Shown here: positions 14,689-21,832 of the stretch, piece after piece | Layout of the letters: each line of letters starts with the position of its first letter | How positions within the stretch are numbered: position 1 is the first letter of the stretch | Source of the DNA: Yinghuangia elevatio | GTDB lineage: Bacteria; Actinomycetota; Actinomycetes; Streptomycetales; Streptomycetaceae | Length of the DNA stretch: 21,968 bases | Direction: 5' to 3' | Assembly (NCBI RefSeq): GCF_040649515.1 | Contig: NZ_JBEZFP010000151.1 | Span: 1 to 21,968, forward strand | Notes under the pieces: model-generated | Told to the model about the DNA's origin: nothing | The model's database searches: none | What the model saw: the letters and a program-made list of their open reading frames with translations, nothing else | Program-made: the position numbers and the translations under genes

Positions 14689-14724
14689 GGGGTGGCCGCG
14701 CGGTTACTCGGCGGCGGCCACCCC
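14689..14724 (+). terminator. Hairpin between the LCP gene and rsfS
   Basis: The perfect 11-bp arms GGGGTGGCCGC and GCGGCCACCCC surround a 14-nt loop, 10 bp after the LCP stop. No T-tract follows. It may terminate or attenuate the nadD-LCP transcript. Confidence 0.6.
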
Positions 14725-14777
14725 GCACGGTGTGAGAACCTGGAAGGCGTCCCTCGTCGCCTGAAGAAAAGCAGATC

Positions 14778-15194
14778 GTGACCGCCACAACCCACGCCAT
14801 CGAGCTCGTCAACGCCGCCGCCGAGGCGTGCGCGGAAAAGCTCGCGACGGAGACCGTCGCGTACGACGTCAGCGAGGTCGTCGGCATCACCGACGCCTAT
14901 GTCCTCGCTTCCGCACCCAACGACCGCCAGGTGAAGGCGATCGTCGACGAGGTCGAAGAGCGGCTGCGGGCGCTCGGCGCCAAGCCGGTCCGCCGTGAGG
15001 GGGACCGCGAGGCCCGCTGGGTCCTGCTCGACTTCATCGACATCGTCGTCCACGTGCAGCACGCCGAGGAGCGCGCCTACTACCGCCTCGAAGGGCTCTG
15101 GAAGGACTGCCCCAAGATCGAGCTGCCGGAGTCGGTGCAGCGTGTCAACGCCGAGCGCGCCGAGGCCGGTGCCGCGATTGAGGACGCGAGCTGA
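14778..15194 (+). CDS. rsfS: Ribosome silencing factor (RsfS / Iojap)
   Basis: This is a 138-residue protein. RsfS binds ribosomal protein L14 on the large subunit and blocks subunit joining when nutrients are low. Family marks are YDVSEVVGITDAYVLASAPN (about 29-48), RQVKAIVDEVEERL, the GDREARWVLLDFIDIVVHVQ core (~75-94) and the ERAYYRLEGLWKDCP ending (~97-111). The GTG start lies 98 bp after the LCP stop, beyond a hairpin; only a weak GAAG site precedes it. Its stop overlaps the next start in a CTGA junction, so the phosphatase is coupled to it. Confidence 0.95.
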   Translation: MTATTHAIELVNAAAEACAEKLATETVAYDVSEVVGITDAYVLASAPNDRQVKAIVDEVEERLRALGAKPVRREGDREARWVLLDFIDIVVHVQHAEERAYYRLEGLWKDCPKIELPESVQRVNAERAEAGAAIEDAS

Positions 15195-15835
15195 GCGGGC
15201 AGGGCGGCCGCCGCGTCCTGCTGTGGCGGCACGGGCAGACGACGTGGAACGTCGAGCGGCGCTTCCAGGGGCAGACGGACATCCCGCTCACCGAGGCCGG
15301 GCTCGCGCAGGCGACCCGGTCCGCGCGGCTGCTCGCGGCGCTGCGGCCGGACGCGATCCTGTCGTCCGACCTGACGCGCACCGCGAACACGGCGGCCGAA
15401 CTCGCGCAGCTCACGGGGCTCTCGGTGACCCTCGACGAAGGGCTGCGGGAGACGTACGCGGGGCACTGGCAGGGGCTGACCAACCGCGAGATCGAGGAGC
15501 GCTTCCCGGAGCAGTTCGCGGCCTGGCGGCGGGGTGAGCCGGTGCGCCGCGGCGACGGCGAACTGGAGACCGAGGTCGCCGACCGGGCGGTGCCCGCGAT
15601 CGAACGCGCGGTCGAGAAGCTGCCCGAGGGCGGCACCCTCGTCGTGGTGTCGCACGGCGGCACCATCCGGTGCGCGATCGGCCGCATGATCGGCCTGCCC
15701 GAGGACACCTGGGGCTCGCTCGGCGCGCTGTCGAACTGCTGCTGGTCGGTCCTGGGATCGGGGGCGCGCGGCTGGCGGCTGCTGGAGCACAACGCGGGCA
15801 CGCTGCCCGAGCCGGTGCTCGGCGACGAGGTCTGA
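15191..15835 (+). CDS. Histidine phosphatase (phosphoglycerate-mutase-like) with an apparent CTG start
   Basis: This is a 214-residue protein. RHG at 13-15 (His14 is the phospho-acceptor), SSDLTRT near 58-64, a RETYAGHWQG stretch and SHGG with His155 form the branch-1 active site. Family members remove phosphate from small metabolites or act as mutases; the substrate cannot be read from sequence. In this frame a TGA at 15179-15181 is followed by no ATG, GTG or TTG before the RHG motif; the next, a GTG at 15425, would delete it. CTG at 15191 overlaps the rsfS TGA as CTGA and has GAGG with 7-nt spacing, so CTG is the best start. The terminator at 15891-15920 follows. Confidence 0.88.
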   Translation: MSGQGGRRVLLWRHGQTTWNVERRFQGQTDIPLTEAGLAQATRSARLLAALRPDAILSSDLTRTANTAAELAQLTGLSVTLDEGLRETYAGHWQGLTNREIEERFPEQFAAWRRGEPVRRGDGELETEVADRAVPAIERAVEKLPEGGTLVVVSHGGTIRCAIGRMIGLPEDTWGSLGALSNCCWSVLGSGARGWRLLEHNAGTLPEPVLGDEV

Positions 15836-15890
15836 CCCGGACAGGTCCGGCAATTCCGGCTCTTCCGGCGGTGCACATCTGACGCTTCAA

Positions 15891-15920
15891 CAGGGGCGGT
15901 GCCTATCGGCGCCGCCCCTG
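15891..15920. terminator. Bidirectional hairpin between convergent phosphatase and PadR genes
   Basis: A 13-bp stem, CAGGGGCGGTGCC with GGCGCCGCCCCTG and one G-T pair, closes over a 4-nt tatc loop. It lies 56 bp past the phosphatase stop and 6 bp past the PadR stop. Confidence 0.78.
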
Positions 15921-15925
15921 CGTCG

Positions 15926-16564
15926 TCACTGCCGCTTCTGCGCGGCCTGCTCGTTCTGTGCGTTCCCCGCGGGCGGGCGTTCGGCCACGTGCACGTCGCC
16001 GTGCTCGAAGAGTTCGTCGAGGTCGGCCAACATGCCCTCGGCCAGGTCGCGTTCGGCCTGGTAGTAGCGCTCGCTCCACTTGAGTACGAGCGCCGGGAAG
16101 GGCCAGCGGTCCTGTGCGGTGTCCTCGGACGCCAGCACCTCGGCGAGCGTACGGTCCGCCCAATCCCGGTGCTCCACAAGCGTCTTGCGCAGCTCCTCCG
16201 GCTCGGACAGGTGCCCCATCCACACGCGCAGCGCGACGCCGTGCTTGAGCACCGGCGGGCCGGCCGGCGTGTCGCGCGCCCAGGTGGCCAGGGCCTGCTG
16301 CCCGGCCTCGGTGATGGAGTAGAGGCGCTTGTTGCGCAGCTCGTCCTGCGACGCGATGCGCGACACCGCGAACCCGAGCTGCTCCAGGCGCTTGAGCTCG
16401 GTGTAGATCTGGCTGAGCGCCGGGCTCCAGTAGAAGAAGCGGAGCGAGGAGTCCGCCCACTTCTTCAGGTCGTACCCGGAGCGCTCGCCGGGGAAGGACA
16501 GCAACCCCAACACCGCCCACGCGGTGTTCGGCAGCTTCGGCAATGGTGCCGACGACTCGCTCAT
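15926..16564 (-). CDS. PadR-family transcriptional regulator
   Basis: This is a 212-residue protein. An N-terminal winged helix (AVLGLLSFPGERSGYDLKKW, SQIYTELKRLEQLG, KRLYSITEAGQQAL) leads to the C-terminal helical PadR domain (LRVWMGHL, HRDWADRTLAEVLA), with a basic/Gln-rich end. PadR proteins repress genes for phenolic or other compounds and release DNA when a ligand binds. GGGAGGG precedes the ATG by 6 nt. It is divergent from the flavin monooxygenase, with an ACGTCA-10-TGACGT inverted repeat and a good promoter between them. Control of the neighbouring enzyme is likely but inferred. Confidence 0.92.
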   Translation of the reverse strand: MSESSAPLPKLPNTAWAVLGLLSFPGERSGYDLKKWADSSLRFFYWSPALSQIYTELKRLEQLGFAVSRIASQDELRNKRLYSITEAGQQALATWARDTPAGPPVLKHGVALRVWMGHLSEPEELRKTLVEHRDWADRTLAEVLASEDTAQDRWPFPALVLKWSERYYQAERDLAEGMLADLDELFEHGDVHVAERPPAGNAQNEQAAQKRQ

Positions 16565-16595
16565 CGGTGTCCCTCCCTCTGGTGCAACTGATTCT

Positions 16596-16617
16596 ACGTC
16601 AGCTCAGCTCTTGACGT
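16596..16617. promoter_or_regulatory. Candidate PadR operator: ACGTCA-10-TGACGT
   Basis: Perfect 6-bp arms (16596-16601 and 16612-16617) lie 32 bp upstream of the PadR ATG and overlap the -35 box of the divergent flavin monooxygenase promoter. Binding here could repress the monooxygenase promoter and affect padR. The arms differ from the frequently described ATGT-8-ACAT PadR site, so the match is by position rather than by known consensus. Confidence 0.5.
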
Positions 16618-16639
16618 CGCAGTCAGTCATACATCTAAT
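16611..16639 (+). promoter_or_regulatory. Promoter of the flavin monooxygenase gene (TTGACG-17-TCTAAT)
   Basis: TTGACG at 16611-16616 and TCTAAT at 16634-16639, 17 bp apart, are close to the vegetative consensus. The gene starts 34 bp downstream, with AGGAG 6 nt before the ATG. Confidence 0.6.
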
Positions 16640-16673
16640 TGGAGTATTCCGCGCCAGACCCCAGGAGTACGGC

Positions 16674-17822
16674 ATGCAGTTCTCGATGATCTTCGAGGCC
16701 CAGATGGCCAATCCGACCGCCGAGCACGAGCGGCAGGTCATCCTCGACTCGGTCGAGCAGGCCGTCTACGCCGAGGAGATGGGCTTCGACCGCATCTGGG
16801 CCGTCGAGCACCACTCGACCAAGTGGTACTCGCACATGAGCGCCCCGGAGATCTTCCTGACCTGGGTCGCGGCGCGCACGTCGCGGATCCGCATCGCGCA
16901 CGGCGCCGTCTGCATGCCCTTCAACTTCAACCACCCGGCGCGCGTCGCCGAGCGCATAGGCATGCTCGACACCCTGTCCGGCGGACGCCTCGACGTGGGC
17001 GCGGCCCGCGGCGGCACGCTGCAGGAGACCAGCCTCGTCGGCGCCGACATCGAGCGCACCAAAGCCGAGGTCGAGGAGGCGCTGCGCATCATCGGCGCCG
17101 CGTGGCAGCAGGACGAGCTCGAGTACGACGGCGAGCTCATGAAGATCTCGCCCCACCCGATCCTGCCGCGCCCCGTGCAGACCCCGCACCCGCCGCTGTT
17201 CCTCGCGTGCAGCAAGCAGCCGAGCCTCGTCGAGGCCGCCAACATGGGCGTCGGCGCGCTCGTGCTCGGCTTCGCGGGTCCGGAGGAGGTCGCGAACCTC
17301 AACAAGATCTACCGCGACGCGATCGACGCCCGCGACGGCAGCCAGTTCGTCTCCACCGTGCAGAACAACCACCTTGTGGCGCTGTGCCCGACGATCGTGG
17401 CCGAGGACGGCCAGAAGGCCCGCCAGATCGGCGCCCGCGGCCAGCGCTTCTTCGCGCAGTCCATCGCGCACTGGTTCTCCGGCGGCAAGTCGGGCATCCC
17501 GGACGAGGCCGTCGTCGACGGCGTCGACCACGTCAAGGAGATCCAGGACGCCGCCGAGCAGCAGGTCGCCATGCTGCACGAGGCGAAGATCCCGGTCACC
17601 GTGAACGCGACCGCGACGTACAACATCAACCACGCGTACGGCACCGCCGAGGACGCGATCGGCTACGTGCAGAAGCTGATCGACGCCGGCGCCGACGAGA
17701 TCATGTGCCTCATCCAGATGGGCACCGTGCCGCAGGAGGCGTGCATGGAGACCATCCGGATCTGGGGCGAAGAGGTCATCCCGCACTTCCGCAAGAAGTA
17801 CGGCGAGAGCTTCGGCGCCTGA
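16674..17822 (+). CDS. LLM-class flavin-dependent monooxygenase (luciferase-like)
   Basis: This is a 382-residue protein. A (beta/alpha)8 luciferase-like fold is indicated by EQAVYAEEMGFDRIWAVEHH (about 28-47), LTWVAARTSRIRIAHGAV and the signature PARVAERIGMLDTLSGGRLD with VGAARG. The end, ADEIMCLIQMGTVPQEA, is typical of bacterial luciferase-like oxygenases. These enzymes use reduced flavin from a separate reductase; no reductase gene is in the window. Members act on alkanes, aldehydes, ketones or sulfonates; the substrate is unknown here. AGGAG precedes the ATG at 6 nt. A terminator follows, so it is probably transcribed alone under control of the adjacent PadR regulator. Confidence 0.92.
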   Translation: MQFSMIFEAQMANPTAEHERQVILDSVEQAVYAEEMGFDRIWAVEHHSTKWYSHMSAPEIFLTWVAARTSRIRIAHGAVCMPFNFNHPARVAERIGMLDTLSGGRLDVGAARGGTLQETSLVGADIERTKAEVEEALRIIGAAWQQDELEYDGELMKISPHPILPRPVQTPHPPLFLACSKQPSLVEAANMGVGALVLGFAGPEEVANLNKIYRDAIDARDGSQFVSTVQNNHLVALCPTIVAEDGQKARQIGARGQRFFAQSIAHWFSGGKSGIPDEAVVDGVDHVKEIQDAAEQQVAMLHEAKIPVTVNATATYNINHAYGTAEDAIGYVQKLIDAGADEIMCLIQMGTVPQEACMETIRIWGEEVIPHFRKKYGESFGA

Positions 17823-17835
17823 CGCCGCATCAGAC

Positions 17836-17878
17836 CGGGTCGCCCGTTCCGGTGCGGAGGACTGGAACGGGCGACCCG
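17836..17878. terminator. Strong hairpin terminator after the flavin monooxygenase
   Basis: The perfect 15-bp arms CGGGTCGCCCGTTCC and GGAACGGGCGACCCG surround a 13-nt loop, starting 14 bp past the stop. No T-run follows. Confidence 0.85.
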
Positions 17879-18001
17879 ACCCATGTGTAATCCGTACGGG
17901 ATCCCGCACGGCCGTCCTGCCCGCGCCGACCACGCGTCGGTGCCGCGCGTCCGGCCGACGGCGGGGACGACGCGCAGCGCCGAGGCGAGGGGTACGACGA
18001 C

Positions 18002-18757
18002 ATGACGAGCCTGACCGGGAAGGTCGCGATCATCACGGGGGCCGCGCGCGGCATGGGCGAGGCGGAGGCCCGCCTGTTCGCCGAGCGCGGCGCGAAGGTC
18101 GTCATGACCGACATCCTGGAGGACGAGGGCCGTGCGGCCGCCGAGAAGATCGGCGACGCGGCGGTGTTCGTACGCCACGACGTGTCCTCCGCCGAGGACT
18201 GGGCCCGCGTGGTCGGCATCGCGACCGAGACCTTCGGTGGCGTCGACGTCCTGGTCAACAACGCGGGCCTGCTGCGGCACGCGCTCGTGATGGAGGAGAC
18301 GGCGGAGAACCTCGACCGCATCCTCAAGGTCAACCTGTTCGGCGCGTTCCACGGCATCCAGGCGGTCGTCCCGTCGATGATCGCGCGCGGCGGCGGCTCG
18401 ATCGTCAACATCTCGTCGCTCGCGGGGCTGCAGGGCATCCCCAGGCACGGGGCGTACGGCGCCTCCAAGTGGGCGGTGCGCGGCCTGACCAAGACCGCCG
18501 CGCTGGAACTCGGCGAGGACGGCATCCGGGTCAACTCGGTGCACCCCGGCGGCGTCGACACCGCGATGCTCGGGCGCGAGGTCACCCGGGGCCGCGGCGG
18601 GTTTCCGGCCGTGCCGCTGCGCCGGGTGGGGGAGCCGGAGGACATCGGCGAGTTGGTGGTGTTCCTGGCCTCGGACGCGTCGTCGTGGATGACCGGGACC
18701 GAGTTCGTCATCGACGGCGGCTCGACGGCGGGCATCGTGCCGCCGATGCGCGGCTGA
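18002..18757 (+). CDS. SDR-family oxidoreductase (first of three)
   Basis: This 251-residue classical short-chain dehydrogenase is most like 3-alpha/20-beta-hydroxysteroid dehydrogenases. TGAARGMG at 12-19 is the NAD(P) motif, LVNNAG follows near 83-88, and the catalytic set is Ser139, Tyr152 and Lys156 (YGASK). Asp near 37 after the second strand ('VVMTD') suggests NAD preference. It oxidises or reduces an alcohol/ketone pair; the substrate is not clear. AGGGG lies 9 nt before the ATG. It is very similar to the third SDR at 20713 (shared GEAEARLF, FVRHDVSS, EDWA). The gene is isolated from the monooxygenase by a terminator, with 244 bp from stop to start on its left. Confidence 0.92.
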   Translation: MTSLTGKVAIITGAARGMGEAEARLFAERGAKVVMTDILEDEGRAAAEKIGDAAVFVRHDVSSAEDWARVVGIATETFGGVDVLVNNAGLLRHALVMEETAENLDRILKVNLFGAFHGIQAVVPSMIARGGGSIVNISSLAGLQGIPRHGAYGASKWAVRGLTKTAALELGEDGIRVNSVHPGGVDTAMLGREVTRGRGGFPAVPLRRVGEPEDIGELVVFLASDASSWMTGTEFVIDGGSTAGIVPPMRG

Positions 18758-18790
18758 CCGCTGCCGACCGGACCAGAGTGCCCCTTTCTG

Positions 18791-18824
18791 CTATACAACT
18801 TTTAGTTGTACTCTGCATGTATAG
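18791..18824. promoter_or_regulatory. Nested palindromic operator candidate upstream of the second SDR
   Basis: TACAACT-TTT-AGTTGTA (18794-18810) is a perfect inverted repeat, AT-rich in a GC-rich genome. It is nested in CTATACA (18791-18797) with TGTATAG (18818-18824). TATAGC at 18820-18825 could act as a -10 box. The shape suits a TetR-type dimer, but no TetR gene is in the window, so the binder is unknown. Confidence 0.65.
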
Positions 18825-18870
18825 CCCGCGCCGGCCGCGCGGGCGACGTACGACGAAGGAAGCGATCACC

Positions 18871-19650
18871 ATGGCGGAACTCCAGGGCCCGAACCTGGCG
18901 GGCAAGGTCGTCATCATCACCGGCGCGGCCGGCGGACTCGGCGCGGCCGCCGCCCGCCAGGTCGTCGCGGGCGGCGGCAAGGTCGTCATCACCGACCTGC
19001 AGGAGGAACTCGGCGCCAAGACGGCCGCGGACCTGGGGGAAAACGCCCGCTTCCACGCGCACAACGTCACCGACCCGGATCAGTGGCAGACCGTCGTCGA
19101 CTTCACCCTGGCCGAGTTCGGCAGGATCGACGGCCTGGTCAACAACGCCGGCGTCACCGCGGGCGGCCCGTTCACGCAGGAGACGCTGGAGAACTTCGAG
19201 CGCGTCATCAAGGTCAACCTGACCGGCGTGTGGATCGGCATGCAGGCCGTGATCCCCGCGATGAAGCAGGCCGGGGGCGGCTCGATCGTCAACATCTCCT
19301 CCGCCGCGGGCCTGATGGGCCTGCCCTACACCGGCTCCTACTCGGCGGCCAAGTGGGCCGTGCGCGGCATCGGCAAGACCGCCGCCATCGAACTGGCCGG
19401 CGACAAGATCCGCGTCAACTCCGTGCACCCCGGCATGATCTACACCCCGATGACCGCCGTCGTGGGCGTCAAGCCGGGCGAGGGCGGCTACCCCAAGGCC
19501 CCGATGGGCCGCGCGGGCGACGCGGACGAGGTCGGCTCGGCTGTCGCGTACCTGCTGTCCGACGCCGCCTCGTACGTCACCGGCGCCGAACTCGCCGTCG
19601 ACGGCGGCTGGACCGCCGGACCCACCGTCGGCAACGTCGTGGAAGGCTGA
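18871..19650 (+). CDS. SDR-family oxidoreductase (second of three)
   Basis: This is a 259-residue protein. TGAAGGLG at 17-24, VNNAGVTAGG, and the catalytic Ser144, Tyr157 and Lys161 (YSAAK) define the family. It is less similar to the other two SDRs than they are to each other. GAAGGA lies 10 nt before the ATG. It lies downstream of the nested palindrome, which may control it. Its stop is 10 bp before the alpha/beta hydrolase ATG, so these two genes are probably one transcript. Role: NAD(P)-dependent alcohol oxidation or ketone reduction; the substrate is unknown. Confidence 0.92.
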   Translation: MAELQGPNLAGKVVIITGAAGGLGAAAARQVVAGGGKVVITDLQEELGAKTAADLGENARFHAHNVTDPDQWQTVVDFTLAEFGRIDGLVNNAGVTAGGPFTQETLENFERVIKVNLTGVWIGMQAVIPAMKQAGGGSIVNISSAAGLMGLPYTGSYSAAKWAVRGIGKTAAIELAGDKIRVNSVHPGMIYTPMTAVVGVKPGEGGYPKAPMGRAGDADEVGSAVAYLLSDAASYVTGAELAVDGGWTAGPTVGNVVEG

Positions 19651-19660
19651 GGCGAAACAG

Positions 19661-20611
19661 ATGCCGGCACAGGCCCCCGAGCCCGCGGTCCGCGGCCTCA
19701 TAGACGCGATGACCTCGGTTTTCCCGCAGGTCGGCACCGAGATCGACGACGCCGTGCAGGCGCGCACGATCCTGGCCGCGGCACCCAAGTCGCCCGCGCC
19801 CGAGATACCCGTGGCCGAGGTACGCGACCTCGCGGTCCCCGGTCCCGGCGGCGACATCCCGGTCCGCGTGTACCGCCCGGACGGCAGCGCGCCCGCCGAC
19901 GTCCTCCCCGTCGTCGTCTTCTGCCACGGCGGCGGCTGGGTGCTGTGCAGCGTCGACACCTACGACTCGTCGGTCCGCGCCCTCGCGAACGCCACCGGCG
20001 CGGTGTTCGTCTCCGTCGACTACCGGCTCGCACCCGAGACACGGTTCCCGGGGGCGGCCGAGGACGCGTACGCCGCCTACGCCTGGGCGCGCGCGAACGC
20101 CGCCGAGATCGGCGGCGACCCGGCGCGCGTCGCGGTGGCCGGCGACTCCGCGGGCGGCAACCTCGCGGCGGCCGTCGCACTCATGGCACGCGACCGCGGA
20201 GTCGCGCAGCCGACGTTCCAACTGCTGCTCTACCCGGTGCTCGACCACCGGCGGGCCACGGAGTCGTACCGCGAGAACGCCGAGGGCTACTTCCTGACCG
20301 CCGCGCAACTGGCGTGGTTCTGGACGCAGTACATCGGCCCGGACGGCGACCCGGCGCACCCGTACGCCTCACCCGGCACGGCCGACGATCTCAGCGGCCT
20401 GGCACCGGCGTTCGTGGTGGCACCTGCCCTCGACCCGCTGCGGGACGAGGGCGTCGCGTACGCCCGGCGCCTCGCCGAGGCCGGCGTGGTCGCGTCGTAC
20501 GGCGTCTACGAGGGCATGTTCCACGGCGCCATCGGCATGGGCGCGCTGGTGCCGACCGCCGCGACCGCGTTCGCCGAGGCGACCGAGGCGTTGCGCAAGG
20601 CGCTGGCATAG
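19661..20611 (+). CDS. Alpha/beta hydrolase, hormone-sensitive-lipase (HSL) type esterase
   Basis: This is a 316-residue protein. HGGG at 89-92 forms the oxyanion hole, GDSAGG has nucleophile Ser163, Asp258 lies in ALDPLRDEG and His288 in GMFHG, completing a full Ser-Asp-His triad. HSL-type enzymes cleave short- to mid-chain esters or lactones. GAGG lies 8 nt before the ATG, only 10 bp after the SDR stop. The N-terminal ~60 residues form the cap. A strong hairpin at 20626-20667 ends the two-gene unit. Near the flavin monooxygenase and SDRs it may hydrolyse the ester product; this is inference. Confidence 0.94.
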   Translation: MPAQAPEPAVRGLIDAMTSVFPQVGTEIDDAVQARTILAAAPKSPAPEIPVAEVRDLAVPGPGGDIPVRVYRPDGSAPADVLPVVVFCHGGGWVLCSVDTYDSSVRALANATGAVFVSVDYRLAPETRFPGAAEDAYAAYAWARANAAEIGGDPARVAVAGDSAGGNLAAAVALMARDRGVAQPTFQLLLYPVLDHRRATESYRENAEGYFLTAAQLAWFWTQYIGPDGDPAHPYASPGTADDLSGLAPAFVVAPALDPLRDEGVAYARRLAEAGVVASYGVYEGMFHGAIGMGALVPTAATAFAEATEALRKALA

Positions 20612-20625
20612 CGAAAGACCGTATC

Positions 20626-20667
20626 GCCGAACGGGGGTGGCGCCGACAGGTGCCGCCCCCGTTCGGC
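20626..20667. terminator. Hairpin terminator after the esterase
   Basis: An 18-bp stem with two G-T pairs (GCCGAACGGGGGTGGCGC and GTGCCGCCCCCGTTCGGC) encloses a 6-nt loop. It starts 15 bp past the stop. No T-run follows. Confidence 0.82.
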
Positions 20668-20712
20668 GCTCGACCACCGAAATCCGCCGTTCCCCAAGAG
20701 AAGGTGAGCACC

Positions 20713-21489
20713 ATGGCACCCCAACTCGCCGACCAGCTCGACGGCAAGGTCGCAATCATCACCGGCGCCGCGCGCGGCCAAGGCGAGGCCGAGGCACGCC
20801 TGTTCGTCGCCCGGGGCGCGCGCGTGGTGCTCACCGACCTCCTGGAGGAGGAGGGCGAGAAGGTCGCCGCCGAACTCGGCGACGCCGCCCTCTTCGTCCG
20901 GCACGACGTCTCGTCGCAGGAGGACTGGGCGAAGGTCGTCGCCACTGCGCTGGAGAACTTCGGCCGGGTCGACGTCCTCGTCAACAACGCGGCCATCTAC
21001 TGGACCAAGCCGTTCGAGCACGAGACCGTCGACGGACTCGACCGCATCTTCAAGGTCAACTTCCAGGGCGTGTTCCTCGGCATGCAGGCCGTCCTGCCGA
21101 CCATGAAGGCGCAGCGCGCCGGCTCCATCGTCAACATCTCGTCGCAGTCCGGCCTCGAAGGCCTGCCGTCGCACGCCGCCTACGGCGCCACCAAGTGGGC
21201 GGTACGCGGGCTGTCGAAGACGGTGTCGCTGGAGGTCGCCGAACACGGCGTACGCATCAACTCGGTCTACCCCGGCGTCATCGACACCCCGATGATCGCC
21301 AAGGTCGGCGTCGAGCGCGGCCCGGGAAAGTTCCCGGCCGTACCGCTGCGCCGCGTCGCCGTCCCGGAAGAGGTCGCCGAGACCGTCGCCTTCCTCGCCT
21401 CCGACGCTTCGTCCTACATGACCGGCGCCGAGCTCGTCGTCGACGGCGGCATGACAGCAGGCGCCGTACCCCCGCCTGGACGCTACTGA
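20713..21489 (+). CDS. SDR-family oxidoreductase (third of three)
   Basis: This is a 258-residue protein. TGAARGQG at 17-24 is the nucleotide motif, and the catalytic Ser144, Tyr157 and Lys161 (YGATK) are complete. The normally conserved NNAG reads NNAA, a mild change. It is the close paralogue of the first SDR (same GEAEARLF, LFVRHDVSS, FPAVPLRRV), so the pair probably arose by duplication. AAGG lies 8 nt before the ATG; it is behind the esterase terminator and may have its own promoter. The substrate is unknown. Confidence 0.92.
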   Translation: MAPQLADQLDGKVAIITGAARGQGEAEARLFVARGARVVLTDLLEEEGEKVAAELGDAALFVRHDVSSQEDWAKVVATALENFGRVDVLVNNAAIYWTKPFEHETVDGLDRIFKVNFQGVFLGMQAVLPTMKAQRAGSIVNISSQSGLEGLPSHAAYGATKWAVRGLSKTVSLEVAEHGVRINSVYPGVIDTPMIAKVGVERGPGKFPAVPLRRVAVPEEVAETVAFLASDASSYMTGAELVVDGGMTAGAVPPPGRY

Positions 21490-21558
21490 CCTGCGCTTTT
21501 GCCGCCAGGCATATCGGTTAGGAACTTGGCACGGCGAGCATGTAAAGTAATCCCTGGC

Positions 21559-21576
21559 CAGCCGGGCGACCGGCTG
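21559..21576 (+). other. Small hairpin in the 5' leader of the first tRNA
   Basis: CAGCCGG and CCGGCTG form a perfect 7-bp stem with a gcga loop, 8 bp before the tRNA. It may help processing of the precursor. AT-rich TAAAGTAAT just before it (21543-21551) may include the -10 box, with TTGGCA at 21526-21531 a possible -35. Confidence 0.4.
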
Positions 21577-21584
21577 CCGGGTGA

Positions 21585-21657
21585 GGGGCTATAGCTCAGC
21601 TGGTAGAGCACCTGCATGGCATGCAGGGGGTCAGGAGTTCAAGTCTCCTTAGCTCCA
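21585..21657 (+). tRNA. tRNA-Ala (anticodon GGC), copy 1
   Basis: This is a 73-nt cloverleaf. The acceptor GGGGCTA pairs with TAGCTCC with G3-T70, the alanine identity pair. The D arm is GCTCAGCTGGTAGAGC. The anticodon stem CCTGC/GCAGG holds the loop ATGGCAT, giving anticodon GGC. The T arm is AGGAG-TTCAAGT-CTCCT. The discriminator is A, and CCA is not encoded. Confidence 0.97.
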
Positions 21658-21700
21658 CTCACAACACAACTGAACCGGACACCCGCTCGGGCGTCCGCAA

Positions 21701-21773
21701 GGGGCTATAGCTCAGCTGGTAGAGCACCTGCATGGCATGCAGGGGGTCAGGAGTTCAAGTCTCCTTAGCTCCA
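21701..21773 (+). tRNA. tRNA-Ala (anticodon GGC), copy 2
   Basis: It is identical over all 73 nt to the copy 43 bp upstream, with the same G3-T70 pair and GGC anticodon. Between them CGGAC..GTCCG can form a small hairpin that may guide processing. It is followed by a strong terminator, so the two are probably one transcript. Confidence 0.97.
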
Positions 21774-21786
21774 CAAAGTCTTTGGA

Positions 21787-21832
21787 CGCCCCCTGCCCGC
21801 AGAAAGCGCGGGCGGGGGGCGACTTTGTTTTT
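21787..21832 (+). terminator. Intrinsic terminator after the tRNA-Ala pair
   Basis: A 14-bp stem (CGCCCCCTGCCCGC with GCGGGCGGGGGGCG, one G-T pair) and a 7-nt loop are followed by ACTTTGTTTTTT, a true T-tract and one of the few in this window. CAAAGTC upstream of the stem can extend the pairing. Confidence 0.92.

Noticed and set aside
15425..15835. GTG at 15425 as the start of the phosphatase
   Set aside because: It would remove the RHG catalytic motif, and no ribosome binding site precedes it.
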